Shown here: positions 1 to 5,657 of the stretch, in pieces
How the letters are laid out: every line of letters starts with the position of its first letter
How positions within the stretch are numbered: position 1 is the first letter of the stretch
Source of the DNA: DATDAH01 sp036525535
Lineage (GTDB): Bacteria; Actinomycetota; Acidimicrobiia; Acidimicrobiales; DATDAH01
DNA: 6,643 nucleotides
Assembly: GCA_036525535.1 (NCBI GenBank)
Contig: DATDAH010000360.1
Span: forward strand, 1 to 6,643
Direction: 5' to 3'
The notes under the pieces: model-generated
Told to the model about the DNA's origin: nothing
Database searches by the model: none
The model's input: the letters and a program-made list of their open reading frames with translations, nothing else
Translations under genes and position numbers: made by a program

Positions 1-145
1 CATCGCCCACCGTCAGCCCGAGACCGGGCTCCCCAACGCCGACCGGGTCATGGAGCAGGGAGTGGTCCTACCCAGCAACCACGGCCTGACCGACGCCGAC
101 GTCGACCACATCGTCGCCACCGCCGACGCCTTCCTCGCCCCCTGA
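1..145 (+). CDS. 3' end of a DegT/DnrJ/EryC1/StrS-type aminotransferase (partial)
   Basis: Only the last 47 complete codons are in the window, read from base 2 to the TGA at 143-145. The tail contains LPNADRVMEQGVVLPSNHG followed by LTDADVDHIVATADAFLAP. This pattern (a D-R-(V/L)-M segment, a short strand ending in LP, then a G-L/M-T-x-x-x-V-D-x-I helix) is typical of the C-terminus of PLP-dependent nucleotide-sugar aminotransferases and RfbH-like enzymes, which act on 4-keto or 3-keto sugars for surface glycans or glycosylated metabolites. The catalytic lysine region lies upstream of the window, so neither an aminotransferase nor a dehydratase role can be confirmed. The gene ends 5 bases before the convergent stop codon of the nitronate monooxygenase-like gene, with no hairpin terminator between them. 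The family call rests on a short tail and is moderate; the reading frame is secure. Confidence 0.6.
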   Translation, partial: IAHRQPETGLPNADRVMEQGVVLPSNHGLTDADVDHIVATADAFLAP

Positions 146-150
146 CGGGA

Positions 151-1260
151 TCAGTCGTCCAATGCGGTGGCCGCGCGCTGGGTGGTGTCGATCCACTCCT
201 CGACGATGTCGAAGACGATGTCCTTGGCCGGGCGGACCTTGTCCATGAGGCCGACGATCTGGCCGACCGGTGAGCCCGAGAGCGCGTCGTTCTGGACCCG
301 ACTGAAGCGGTGGGCGGCCGGGGCGTAGAGCAGGCCCTGCAGCGGCATCGGCAGCGGGGCGGGGCCACCCTCCTGCTCCCAGGCCTCGGTCCAGGCCGTG
401 CGCAGCTGACGGGCGGGCTTGCCGGTCATGGCCCGGGAGCGGACGGTGTCGCTGTAGCCGGCCTTCAGCAGCTTCTCGATGACCCAGGGCTGGGTGTCGG
501 ACTCGGCACAGGTCAGCCAGATCGAGCCGGTCCAGGCGCCCTGGGCCCCGAGGGCCATCGCGGCCGCCATCTGGCGACCCCGGCCGATGCCCCCGGCCGC
601 GAGCACGGGGACGTCCGGGCCCACGGCGTCCACCACGTCGGGGATCAGGACCATGGTCGAGATCTCGCCGCAGTGGCCGCCCGCCTCGGTGCCCTGCGCG
701 ACGAGGACGTCGACCCCCCGCTCGACGTTGCGCTCGGCGTGGCGGGCGCTGCCGCAGAGGGCGCCGACCAGCACGCCGTTGGAGTGAGCGGCCTCGACGA
801 CATACGGCGGGGGCGGGCCGAGGGCGTTGACGATCATCGACACCGGGTGCTCGAGCACGACATCGATCTGGCCCGGGCCCTCGACCTCGACGGCCAGGCC
901 CGCGGCCTTCAGCACGCCCTCGTCCCCGTCGGGGAGGGGCGGCACGCCGTGCTCCTCGAGCAGGTGCTCGACGTGCCGGCGGTGCTGTTCGGGGATGGCC
1001 GCCTGGAGGCTGTCGAGATCGAAGTCCTCGCCCTTGCCCACGAACTTCTCGGGCATGGCGAAGTCCACGCCGTAGGGCTTGCCGCCGACGTTGGCGTCGA
1101 TCCAGGACAGCTCGATCTCGAGCTGGTCGGGGCTGTAGGCGAGGGCCCCGAGAACGCCGTAGCCACCGGCCTTGCTCACGGCGGCGACGACGTCTCGGCA
1201 GTGGGAGAACGCGAACAGCGGGAACTCGATGCCGAGGCGCTCGGCGATGGGCGTGCTCAT
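151..1260 (-). CDS. Nitronate monooxygenase / 2-nitropropane dioxygenase-family flavoprotein
   Basis: A complete 369-residue protein starting at ATG 1258-1260, preceded by a purine-rich stretch with a possible Shine-Dalgarno. It has the FMN-dependent TIM-barrel features of the nitronate monooxygenase family. AQGTEAGGHCG at residues 188-198 carries the family histidine (H196) that serves as general base in characterised members. AAGGIGRGRQ at 221-230 and MALGAQGAWTGS at 235-246 form the FMN-phosphate region. The N-terminal strand (EFPLFAFSH, 12-20) replaces the usual FP-x-x-x-AP-M form. An acidic, helical insertion at about 70-130, between the early barrel strands, makes the protein longer than minimal members (about 320-350). 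Family members oxidise nitronates such as propionate-3-nitronate with O2, but actinobacterial relatives such as IpdC act in steroid catabolism, so the substrate here is open. Family membership is secure; the exact reaction is not. Confidence 0.88.
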   Translation of the reverse strand: MSTPIAERLGIEFPLFAFSHCRDVVAAVSKAGGYGVLGALAYSPDQLEIELSWIDANVGGKPYGVDFAMPEKFVGKGEDFDLDSLQAAIPEQHRRHVEHLLEEHGVPPLPDGDEGVLKAAGLAVEVEGPGQIDVVLEHPVSMIVNALGPPPPYVVEAAHSNGVLVGALCGSARHAERNVERGVDVLVAQGTEAGGHCGEISTMVLIPDVVDAVGPDVPVLAAGGIGRGRQMAAAMALGAQGAWTGSIWLTCAESDTQPWVIEKLLKAGYSDTVRSRAMTGKPARQLRTAWTEAWEQEGGPAPLPMPLQGLLYAPAAHRFSRVQNDALSGSPVGQIVGLMDKVRPAKDIVFDIVEEWIDTTQRAATALDD

Positions 1261-1295
1261 CCCCTCACCCTGCCACGCCCAGGTACGGTCGGGCA
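1261..1295. promoter_or_regulatory. 35-base divergent intergenic region of the nitronate monooxygenase-like and SCO6745-family genes
   Basis: Both genes must be transcribed outward from, or from within, these 35 bases and the adjoining coding ends. On the plus strand TACGGT at 1284-1289 fits the actinobacterial -10 form TAnnnT and ends 6 bases before the GTG at 1296. That spacing would place the transcript start at or next to the start codon. On the minus strand the bases just before the ATG read AGGGTGAGGGG, a usable Shine-Dalgarno. No convincing -35 was seen for either direction. Promoter assignment is inference from spacing. Confidence 0.4.
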
Positions 1296-2159
1296 GTGGC
1301 CGCCCCGCAACACCCCGCTCGCCGGCTGCACCAGCGCCTGGAGATGGTCCACGCGGTCACCTACTTCGCCGAGGAGTCCCGGCAGGCCGCCGCCGAGATA
1401 GGGCTGAAGGGCTTCTGGATGGGCTACTTCGGCTTCCGGGCCGCCCCGTTGGGCGACGTCGACGCGGGCGTGGTCGAAGCCGTCTTCGCCAACTTCGCGC
1501 CGCGGCGGGTGCGCAAGGCGATCCCTGACGCCTGGTCGTTCGCGTCGCCGGAGGCGTGCGTCGACGCCCGCCAGACCGCGGCCGTCGCCGCCCTCCGGCG
1601 GGCGGCGGCCTACGAACTGGGGGTGGCTCCGACCGTCCTCGTCCGACTGCAGGCCGCGGTCGACCACGCCGATCACCTCGGCCGACCCCTGTTCGCGGCC
1701 AACCGGGACCTCGGCCTCCCCGAGGATCACGTCGGGGCCCTCTGGCAGCTGGCCACCTGTTTGCGTGAACAGCGGGGTGACGGTCACGTGGCCACCCAGG
1801 CCTCGGTCGGCTTGGACCCGGTCGAGATGCACCTGATCTACGCCCTCGGCTCGGGCTTCCCCGGTGACATCCTGCGCCAGAGCCGGGACTGGACCGAGGA
1901 CGAATGGGCGGAGGGGGTCGCCCGCCTGGTCGATCGTGGCCTGCTCGTCGACGCCACGACGGTCACCGACGAGGGCCGGGTCCTTCACGAGCACATCGAG
2001 ACCACGACCGACGATCTGGCCCTGCGGGCACTGGTCGCCGGGATCGGTGACGCCGACGCCGTCTTGGCCCTGGCCGACGAGCTGACTCCCTTGGCCCGCG
2101 CCATCAGCGGTTCGGGCATCCTCCCCTTCCCGAACCCCACCGGCATCCCGGCGGACTGA
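1296..2159 (+). CDS. SCO6745-family protein, winged-helix-like C-terminus, function unknown
   Basis: A complete 287-residue protein. The GTG at 1296 is chosen because no earlier in-frame start exists and the conserved opening ARRLHQRLEMVHAVTYFAEE (8-27) follows directly. The family hallmarks are LKGFWMGYFGFRAAPLG (37-53), FANFAPRRV (64-72) and PDAWSFASPE (78-87). Further on are LREQRGDGHVA (156-166) and GLDPVEMHLIYA (172-183). These match what NCBI calls SCO6745 family proteins, common in Actinomycetota and without an established activity. Residues about 196-235 (a W-T-E-D-E-W helix, LVDRGLL, then TDEGRVLHEHIE) resemble a winged helix of the MarR type, so DNA binding is possible but unproven. 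There is no signal peptide or membrane segment. It is divergent from the nitronate monooxygenase-like gene and convergent, 18 bases apart, with the ABC ATPase gene. No strong ribosome site precedes the GTG, consistent with leaderless translation. Confidence 0.8.
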   Translation: MAAPQHPARRLHQRLEMVHAVTYFAEESRQAAAEIGLKGFWMGYFGFRAAPLGDVDAGVVEAVFANFAPRRVRKAIPDAWSFASPEACVDARQTAAVAALRRAAAYELGVAPTVLVRLQAAVDHADHLGRPLFAANRDLGLPEDHVGALWQLATCLREQRGDGHVATQASVGLDPVEMHLIYALGSGFPGDILRQSRDWTEDEWAEGVARLVDRGLLVDATTVTDEGRVLHEHIETTTDDLALRALVAGIGDADAVLALADELTPLARAISGSGILPFPNPTGIPAD

Positions 2160-2177
2160 CCTCGCCCGCAGGCTGGA

Positions 2178-3128
2178 TCAGGCGCGGGCCCGCTGGCGGA
2201 AGTCCTTGACCGAATGGCCGGTCACGACTGCGCCGTCCTCGCCGGAGCGGGCCCCGGCCGAGCGCTGGAGGCCGAAGGTGGGGGCCAGCTCGCCGAAGTA
2301 CTCGCCCGGGCCGAACCGCCCGACGATCTCGTCGCCGCCGTCGGCCCGCTCCCGGGACACCTCTACGGTGCCGGACTCGACGACGTAGATGAAGTCGCCC
2401 GCGTCACCCTGGGCGAACAGCTGCTCGCCGGGCAACAAGGTCACCTCTCGTGGCGGGCCGGCGTCGGCTGTCGCCCGGGGGCTCAGCTCCACGACGTGGT
2501 CGGCCAGGGGCATCAAGCGCTCGTCGTGGGTGGCGATGACAACGGACCTCCCCGGGGCGGCGAGGTCGCGCAGCAAGGCCAGCACGCCTTCGACCTGGAT
2601 GTAGTCGAGGTGGGCCGTCGGCTCGTCCGCCAGCAGGAGTGGGGGATCGAACGCGAGGGCCCGGGCGATCGCCACCCGCTGCGCCTGTCCGCCCGACAGG
2701 TCCGCCGGCCGGTGGCGCTCCCGATCCGTGAGGTCGACCCGGGCCAGCAGCTCCGACGCCCGCCGTCGAGCCTCCCGGCCTCGCATTCCGCCGGCCCGCA
2801 GAGGCATCTCGACGTTCTCCCGGGCGGTCAGGCTCGGGATGAGGTTGAAGCTCTGGAAGACGATCCCGATCTGACGGCGCCGGTAGTCGGTCAACGCCCG
2901 CCCCCTCAGGCCGACCACGTCGGTGTCGCCCACTCGGATGGAGCCCGACGTCGGCGTCAGGATCGAACCCAGGGCGGACAGCAGCGTCGTCTTCCCGGAC
3001 CCGCTGGCGCCGAGCAGGAGGACCAGCTCGCCCGAGCCCACCTCGAGGTTCAGCCCGTCGATGGGGCGGACCAGGTAGTCCCCACTGCGGTACTCGATGA
3101 CCAGGTCGCGGACGGCGATCTCGGCCAT
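2178..3128 (-). CDS. ABC transporter ATPase (MacB/LolD type) fused to a C-terminal cyclic-nucleotide-binding domain
   Basis: A 316-residue cytoplasmic fusion. Residues 1-218 are a complete ABC ATPase: Walker A GASGSGKTT (40-48), Q-loop Q92, signature LSGGQ (144-148), Walker B LLLADEPT (164-171) with catalytic E169, D-loop AHLD (172-175) and switch H201. Residues about 225-316 form a CAP-type cNMP-binding fold: LLPGEQLFAQGDAGDFIYVVESGTVEV, then a phosphate-binding cassette FGELAPTFGLQRSA (278-291). The cassette keeps the glutamate (E280) and arginine (R289) that contact the ribose and phosphate in cAMP-binding proteins. The domain ends soon after, with a shortened C-helix. ATG 3126-3128 is preferred over an upstream ATG at 3200, because domain homology begins right there and GGGAG lies 5 bases upstream; the longer form adds 24 proline-rich residues. 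It follows the permease stop by one base, so the two are translationally coupled. The architecture matches mycobacterial Rv2564 and Rv0073 (recalled); their 'glutamine transport' label suits neither permease type. Confidence 0.9.
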   Translation of the reverse strand: MAEIAVRDLVIEYRSGDYLVRPIDGLNLEVGSGELVLLLGASGSGKTTLLSALGSILTPTSGSIRVGDTDVVGLRGRALTDYRRRQIGIVFQSFNLIPSLTARENVEMPLRAGGMRGREARRRASELLARVDLTDRERHRPADLSGGQAQRVAIARALAFDPPLLLADEPTAHLDYIQVEGVLALLRDLAAPGRSVVIATHDERLMPLADHVVELSPRATADAGPPREVTLLPGEQLFAQGDAGDFIYVVESGTVEVSRERADGGDEIVGRFGPGEYFGELAPTFGLQRSAGARSGEDGAVVTGHSVKDFRQRARA

Positions 3129-3129
3129 C

Positions 3130-4173
3130 TCAGCTCCCGAACGCCAGCGCCGGGTCCACGGCCAAGGCCCGGCGGAGTCCGGCGAGGCTGGCCAGGCCAC
3201 CGATCACCACCCCGGCGAGGGCGAGGGTCAGGTAGTCGCGGCCGGTCAGGACCACGTCGAAGCTCATGCCGGGCTTCATGAGGAGGGCCATGGGGATGGC
3301 GAGGAGGGCGGAGGCCAGGGAGAGGACCATGGCCTGGGCGACCAGGCTCCCGACCAGTACCCGGTTGGGCGCGCCGGTGGCCTTCAGGACGGCGACGTCG
3401 CGCAGGCGCTCGAGCGACGTGAGGTACACGATCGACGCGATGATCCCGGCTGCGGTGAGCCACAGCAGGATGCGGATGAAGTCGACGGTGGAGGCACCGT
3501 TCTGGGTCGGACGACGGAGGTCCTCCTCTACCTGGGTGTTGGTCAGGGCCACGACCCCGTCCGGCAGGGACGGCGATACGCCCCGGGTGATGACCGTGGT
3601 GACGAGGGGGAGGCCGCCGAACGCCATCTCCTGCAGGTCGGCCAGGGGTGCGAACACCGTGGGGACTCCGTAGAAGAACGTCACCCCGCTGGCGGTGCCC
3701 ACGACCTCCCGTTCCTCGCCGATGAGGTCGATCGTCTCGCCGGGGTCGATCCCGAGGGCGACGTCGACGACGACCTCTCCGGAGTCGATCGCCTCCCGTC
3801 CCTCGTCGATGGCCGGCGAGCCGAGCGCCCCCGGCTCATAGCCGATCAGGTTCACGTCGACGGGCGACGCGCCGCCGAGCGTGCCCCGAAACAGGATCAC
3901 GCCGGCCGCCTCCTCGACGCCCGGGCTCTCGGCGACCTGGCCCCCGACGTCCTCGTCGAGGGGCCGCGTCGACGTGAAGGGGCCGGTGGCCCCCTCGTCG
4001 ACGACCCAACGGTCGGCGTCGAAGGACGAGACGATGCGCCCCACCTCGTTGTCGATGCCCTTGGATGTCCCCGTGACCAGCAGCGTGAGGGCGAAGATGA
4101 GCGAGGTGGCCACGATGGCGATGAGGAACCGCCGCCGCCGCCACTGAAGATCCCGCAGGCTGAGAAGCCACAT
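3130..4173 (-). CDS. FtsX/MacB-type ABC transporter permease
   Basis: A complete 347-residue inner-membrane protein. A cytoplasmic start with basic residues (RRRR at 12-15) leads to TM1 at about 16-35. An extracytoplasmic, acidic domain of about 190 residues follows (about 37-228), the place of the MacB periplasmic core. TM2 (231-252), TM3 (276-299) and TM4 (313-333) complete the four-helix FtsX layout. SLERLRDVAVLKATGAPNRVL (253-273) is the cytoplasmic FtsX signature that couples to the ATPase, and the end RRALAVDPALAFG is the usual last motif. Members of this superfamily move substrates by mechanotransmission or extract envelope molecules rather than forming a solute channel, so export or envelope remodelling is more likely than amino acid uptake. 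The stop is one base from the start of its ATPase. It lies 39 bases downstream of tetR and is probably co-transcribed. No Shine-Dalgarno precedes its ATG. The substrate is unknown. Confidence 0.88.
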   Translation of the reverse strand: MWLLSLRDLQWRRRRFLIAIVATSLIFALTLLVTGTSKGIDNEVGRIVSSFDADRWVVDEGATGPFTSTRPLDEDVGGQVAESPGVEEAAGVILFRGTLGGASPVDVNLIGYEPGALGSPAIDEGREAIDSGEVVVDVALGIDPGETIDLIGEEREVVGTASGVTFFYGVPTVFAPLADLQEMAFGGLPLVTTVITRGVSPSLPDGVVALTNTQVEEDLRRPTQNGASTVDFIRILLWLTAAGIIASIVYLTSLERLRDVAVLKATGAPNRVLVGSLVAQAMVLSLASALLAIPMALLMKPGMSFDVVLTGRDYLTLALAGVVIGGLASLAGLRRALAVDPALAFGS

Positions 4174-4181
4174 CGGCGGGA

Positions 4182-4187
4182 TTTCTA
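4182..4187 (-). promoter_or_regulatory. Possible -10 element for the permease-ATPase pair
   Basis: In the 39-base gap between tetR and the permease gene, the minus strand reads TAGAAA, 8 bases before the ATG. It is the only AT-rich patch in the gap, and there is no ribosome site between it and the ATG. A leaderless internal promoter is therefore possible, alongside read-through from tetR. No -35 partner was identified, so this is weak. Confidence 0.25.
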
Positions 4188-4212
4188 GTGCCTCGGCTCC
4201 GGCCCCGCGGCG

Positions 4213-4830
4213 TCAGTCGAGGACGGCGTCGAGGAGGCGGTCCAGCGTGTAGGTGAAGAGGGAGTCGGTGTCGGTGGGCCCGGTCATGGCGGCCCGGATG
4301 GCGGGATCGATGGCCTCGTCGTCCACGCCGGCCCAGAGGTGGCGGGTGCCGACCTGCGCCGGCTCCCGCTGGCGGTACTCCTCCTCGATCATCACGAAGC
4401 CGCCGACCAGGAACAGGATCGAGCGCAGGGCGGCCACGGCGTCGTCGCCGTCCAAGCCGGCCGCGGTCATCTCGCGGGCGAGGGCGACCTGGGCCCGGAA
4501 CGAGAGCTCGTTCCCCCGCCCCAGCTCGGTCGCCAGCTGCAGGGTGCGGACGTTGTCGTGGAACTCCTGGCGGGCGCCCCGCGCCAGCGAGGCGATCCGG
4601 TCGCGGGGGCCGGTGCCCCGGGCCCGGATCGGGGGCAGGTCGGCGATCATCTCGTCGAGCACGGCGTTCAGCAGGTCCTCCCGGCTGCCCACGTGCCAGT
4701 AGATGGCGGTGGGGGCGAGGCCGACCTCGGCCGCCACCTTGCGCATGCTCACCGCGTCGACCCCGTCGGCCGTCACGAAGGCGCGGGCCGCGGCCAGGAT
4801 GCGTCCACGGCTTGCCGACGGCTCGGTCAT
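4213..4830 (-). CDS. TetR-family transcriptional regulator
   Basis: A 205-residue regulator when started at ATG 4828-4830. The N-terminal TetR helix-turn-helix spans about 9-54: RGRILAAARAFV, then MRKVAAEVGLAPTAIYWHVGSREDLLNAVLDEM, with the recognition helix around LAPTAIYWHV (38-47). The remaining 145 or so residues form a variable helical ligand-binding and dimerisation domain; the A-I-Y-W-H form of the motif is common in regulators with a TetR_C-like C-terminus. A start 17 codons upstream (4881) is possible but would put the operator-like palindrome inside the gene and make its ATG overlap that of the divergent operon; residues before MTEPS do not look like TetR sequence. It is divergent from the decarboxylase-like/amidohydrolase operon and 39 bases upstream of the permease, so it probably represses one or both units and itself. 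The ligand is unknown. Confidence 0.9.
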   Translation of the reverse strand: MTEPSASRGRILAAARAFVTADGVDAVSMRKVAAEVGLAPTAIYWHVGSREDLLNAVLDEMIADLPPIRARGTGPRDRIASLARGARQEFHDNVRTLQLATELGRGNELSFRAQVALAREMTAAGLDGDDAVAALRSILFLVGGFVMIEEEYRQREPAQVGTRHLWAGVDDEAIDPAIRAAMTGPTDTDSLFTYTLDRLLDAVLD

Positions 4831-4839
4831 CTGTAACAG
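4812..4839 (+). promoter_or_regulatory. Possible promoter of the decarboxylase-like/amidohydrolase operon
   Basis: TTGCCG at 4812-4817 is a fair -35, followed after 16 bases by TAACAG at 4834-4839 as a poor to fair -10. Transcription would then start near 4846, inside the candidate operator, so bound repressor would block it. The -35 lies within the 5' end of tetR on the other strand. The match to consensus is modest, and the assignment leans on the operator position. Confidence 0.3.
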
Positions 4840-4847
4840 TGTTGCAG
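4831..4847. promoter_or_regulatory. Candidate TetR operator (17-bp inverted repeat)
   Basis: CTGTAACAGTGTTGCAG is a near-perfect palindrome around base 4839. Seven of eight base pairs are symmetric; the only break is position 4 against 14. The AACA-n-TGTT core is typical of half-sites bound by TetR dimers. It touches the preferred tetR start codon on one side and lies 32 bases before the divergent ATG on the other. There it would cover the likely -10/start region for both directions. This is the only palindrome of this quality noticed in the gap. Confidence 0.6.
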
Positions 4848-4868
4848 AGACCCGCCGAGGTGTCGACA

Positions 4869-4874
4869 AGGGGG
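4869..4874 (+). promoter_or_regulatory. Ribosome binding site that fixes the start of the acetoacetate decarboxylase-like gene
   Basis: AAGGGG (within AAGGGGGA) sits 5 bases before the ATG at 4880. This supports that start over any in-frame codon further upstream, where the frame runs antisense through tetR. Confidence 0.6.
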
Positions 4875-4879
4875 ATGTC

Positions 4880-5656
4880 ATGGGCCAGATCCGCTACGGC
4901 GCGAAGGTGGAGCAGCGCAGTCGGGAGATCGAGGCCACCCGGGCCGAGATCTGGTCCACCGCGGTCACGGCCGTCTACGAGACCGACCCCGAACTGATCG
5001 CCGCCGTCCTCCCCAAGCCGCTCGAACCGGCTAACGAGCCGAGGGTGCGCCTGACCATCACCTCGGTCGAGATGCCCGGCCTGCCCGTGTTCGGTGCCGG
5101 GTGGTTCGGGGTGGCCGCCCGCCACGGCGACCAGGTCGGCGAGTACCCGATCTTCATGCCCATGACCACCGAGCAGTCCGTGCTCGGGGGCCGGGACACC
5201 TACGGCGAGCCCAAGAAGATCGCTGACGTCTGGGCCCGCCGCGACGGCGACGCCATCGACGCCGGCATCGCCCGGATGGGCTTCACCGTGTGTGAGATCC
5301 AGGGCACGGTCACCGAGACCCGGGAGCCCTACGAGAAGACCAAGCGCGACTTCTGGTTCAAGCTCTCACCCTCGGCCGAGACGGCCGGCGAGCTCGACCA
5401 GGACCCGCTCCTGGTCTACGGCGAGAAGACCGAGAAGGCCCGGGTCCACGAGGGCATCGACGGCGAGGTCGTCCTGAAGGACTCGCCGCTCGACCCCATC
5501 GCGGACCTCGTCGTGCGCCGGGTCGTGGACATCAACTGGACCGAGCGGGCCTCCACCCAGGTCGGCCGGGTCATCGGCCCCGTGCCCCGGGAGGACTTGG
5601 TCCCCTTCATCCACCAGCGCTACGACGACCTGTCCGTCCTCGGGAAGAAGAGCTGA
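4880..5656 (+). CDS. Acetoacetate decarboxylase-superfamily enzyme
   Basis: A complete 258-residue soluble protein, the usual length for the family (about 245-270). The core motif LGGRDTYGEPKKIADV (102-117) corresponds to the family's G-R-(E/D)-x-x-G-x-P-K-K segment. In classical acetoacetate decarboxylase the first lysine forms the Schiff base and the second lowers its pKa; here they are K112 and K113. The preceding strand, YPIFMPMTTEQSV (89-101), is the normal lead-in. The double lysine suggests working Schiff-base chemistry on a keto acid, but the superfamily also contains aldolase-dehydratases and other non-decarboxylating enzymes, and this protein is not close enough to the clostridial type to name a substrate. 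A good ribosome site precedes ATG 4880. It is the first gene of an operon with the amidohydrolase (one-base gap) and is divergent from tetR across the candidate operator, so TetR control is likely. Confidence 0.85.
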   Translation: MGQIRYGAKVEQRSREIEATRAEIWSTAVTAVYETDPELIAAVLPKPLEPANEPRVRLTITSVEMPGLPVFGAGWFGVAARHGDQVGEYPIFMPMTTEQSVLGGRDTYGEPKKIADVWARRDGDAIDAGIARMGFTVCEIQGTVTETREPYEKTKRDFWFKLSPSAETAGELDQDPLLVYGEKTEKARVHEGIDGEVVLKDSPLDPIADLVVRRVVDINWTERASTQVGRVIGPVPREDLVPFIHQRYDDLSVLGKKS

Positions 5657-5657
5657 G

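Noticed and set aside
310..1401. Long plus-strand open frame antisense to the nitronate monooxygenase-like gene
   Set aside because: Its translation is low-complexity, rich in G, A, D and H, and matches no family. It is the mirror frame of a well-supported GC-rich gene.
2160..2177. Bidirectional terminator between the convergent SCO6745-family and ATPase genes
   Set aside because: The 18-base gap contains no inverted repeat or T-run.
3129..3200. 24-residue N-terminal extension of the ABC ATPase from an ATG at 3200
   Set aside because: The extra residues are proline- and tryptophan-rich with no family match and would overlap the permease gene. The ATG at 3128 has a ribosome site and the coupled TGA-G-ATG layout.
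2214..3281. Long plus-strand open frame antisense to the ABC ATPase
   Set aside because: The opposite strand carries all the ABC and cNMP-binding motifs; this frame shows no recognisable domain and is explained by codon bias.
3097..4188. Long plus-strand open frame antisense to the permease
   Set aside because: The composition (many D, G, H, Q) is typical of a shadow frame, while the minus strand gives four clear membrane helices and the FtsX signature.
4190..4223. Possible hairpin terminator between tetR and the permease gene
   Set aside because: CCTCG and CGAGG arms are only five bases, separated by a long loop, with no T-run; CCGCGG within it is a simple GC palindrome.
3836..5125. 429-codon minus-strand open frame across permease, tetR and the divergent operon
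   Set aside because: It is rich in R, G, P and H, runs through three well-supported genes and the operator region, and shows no domain.
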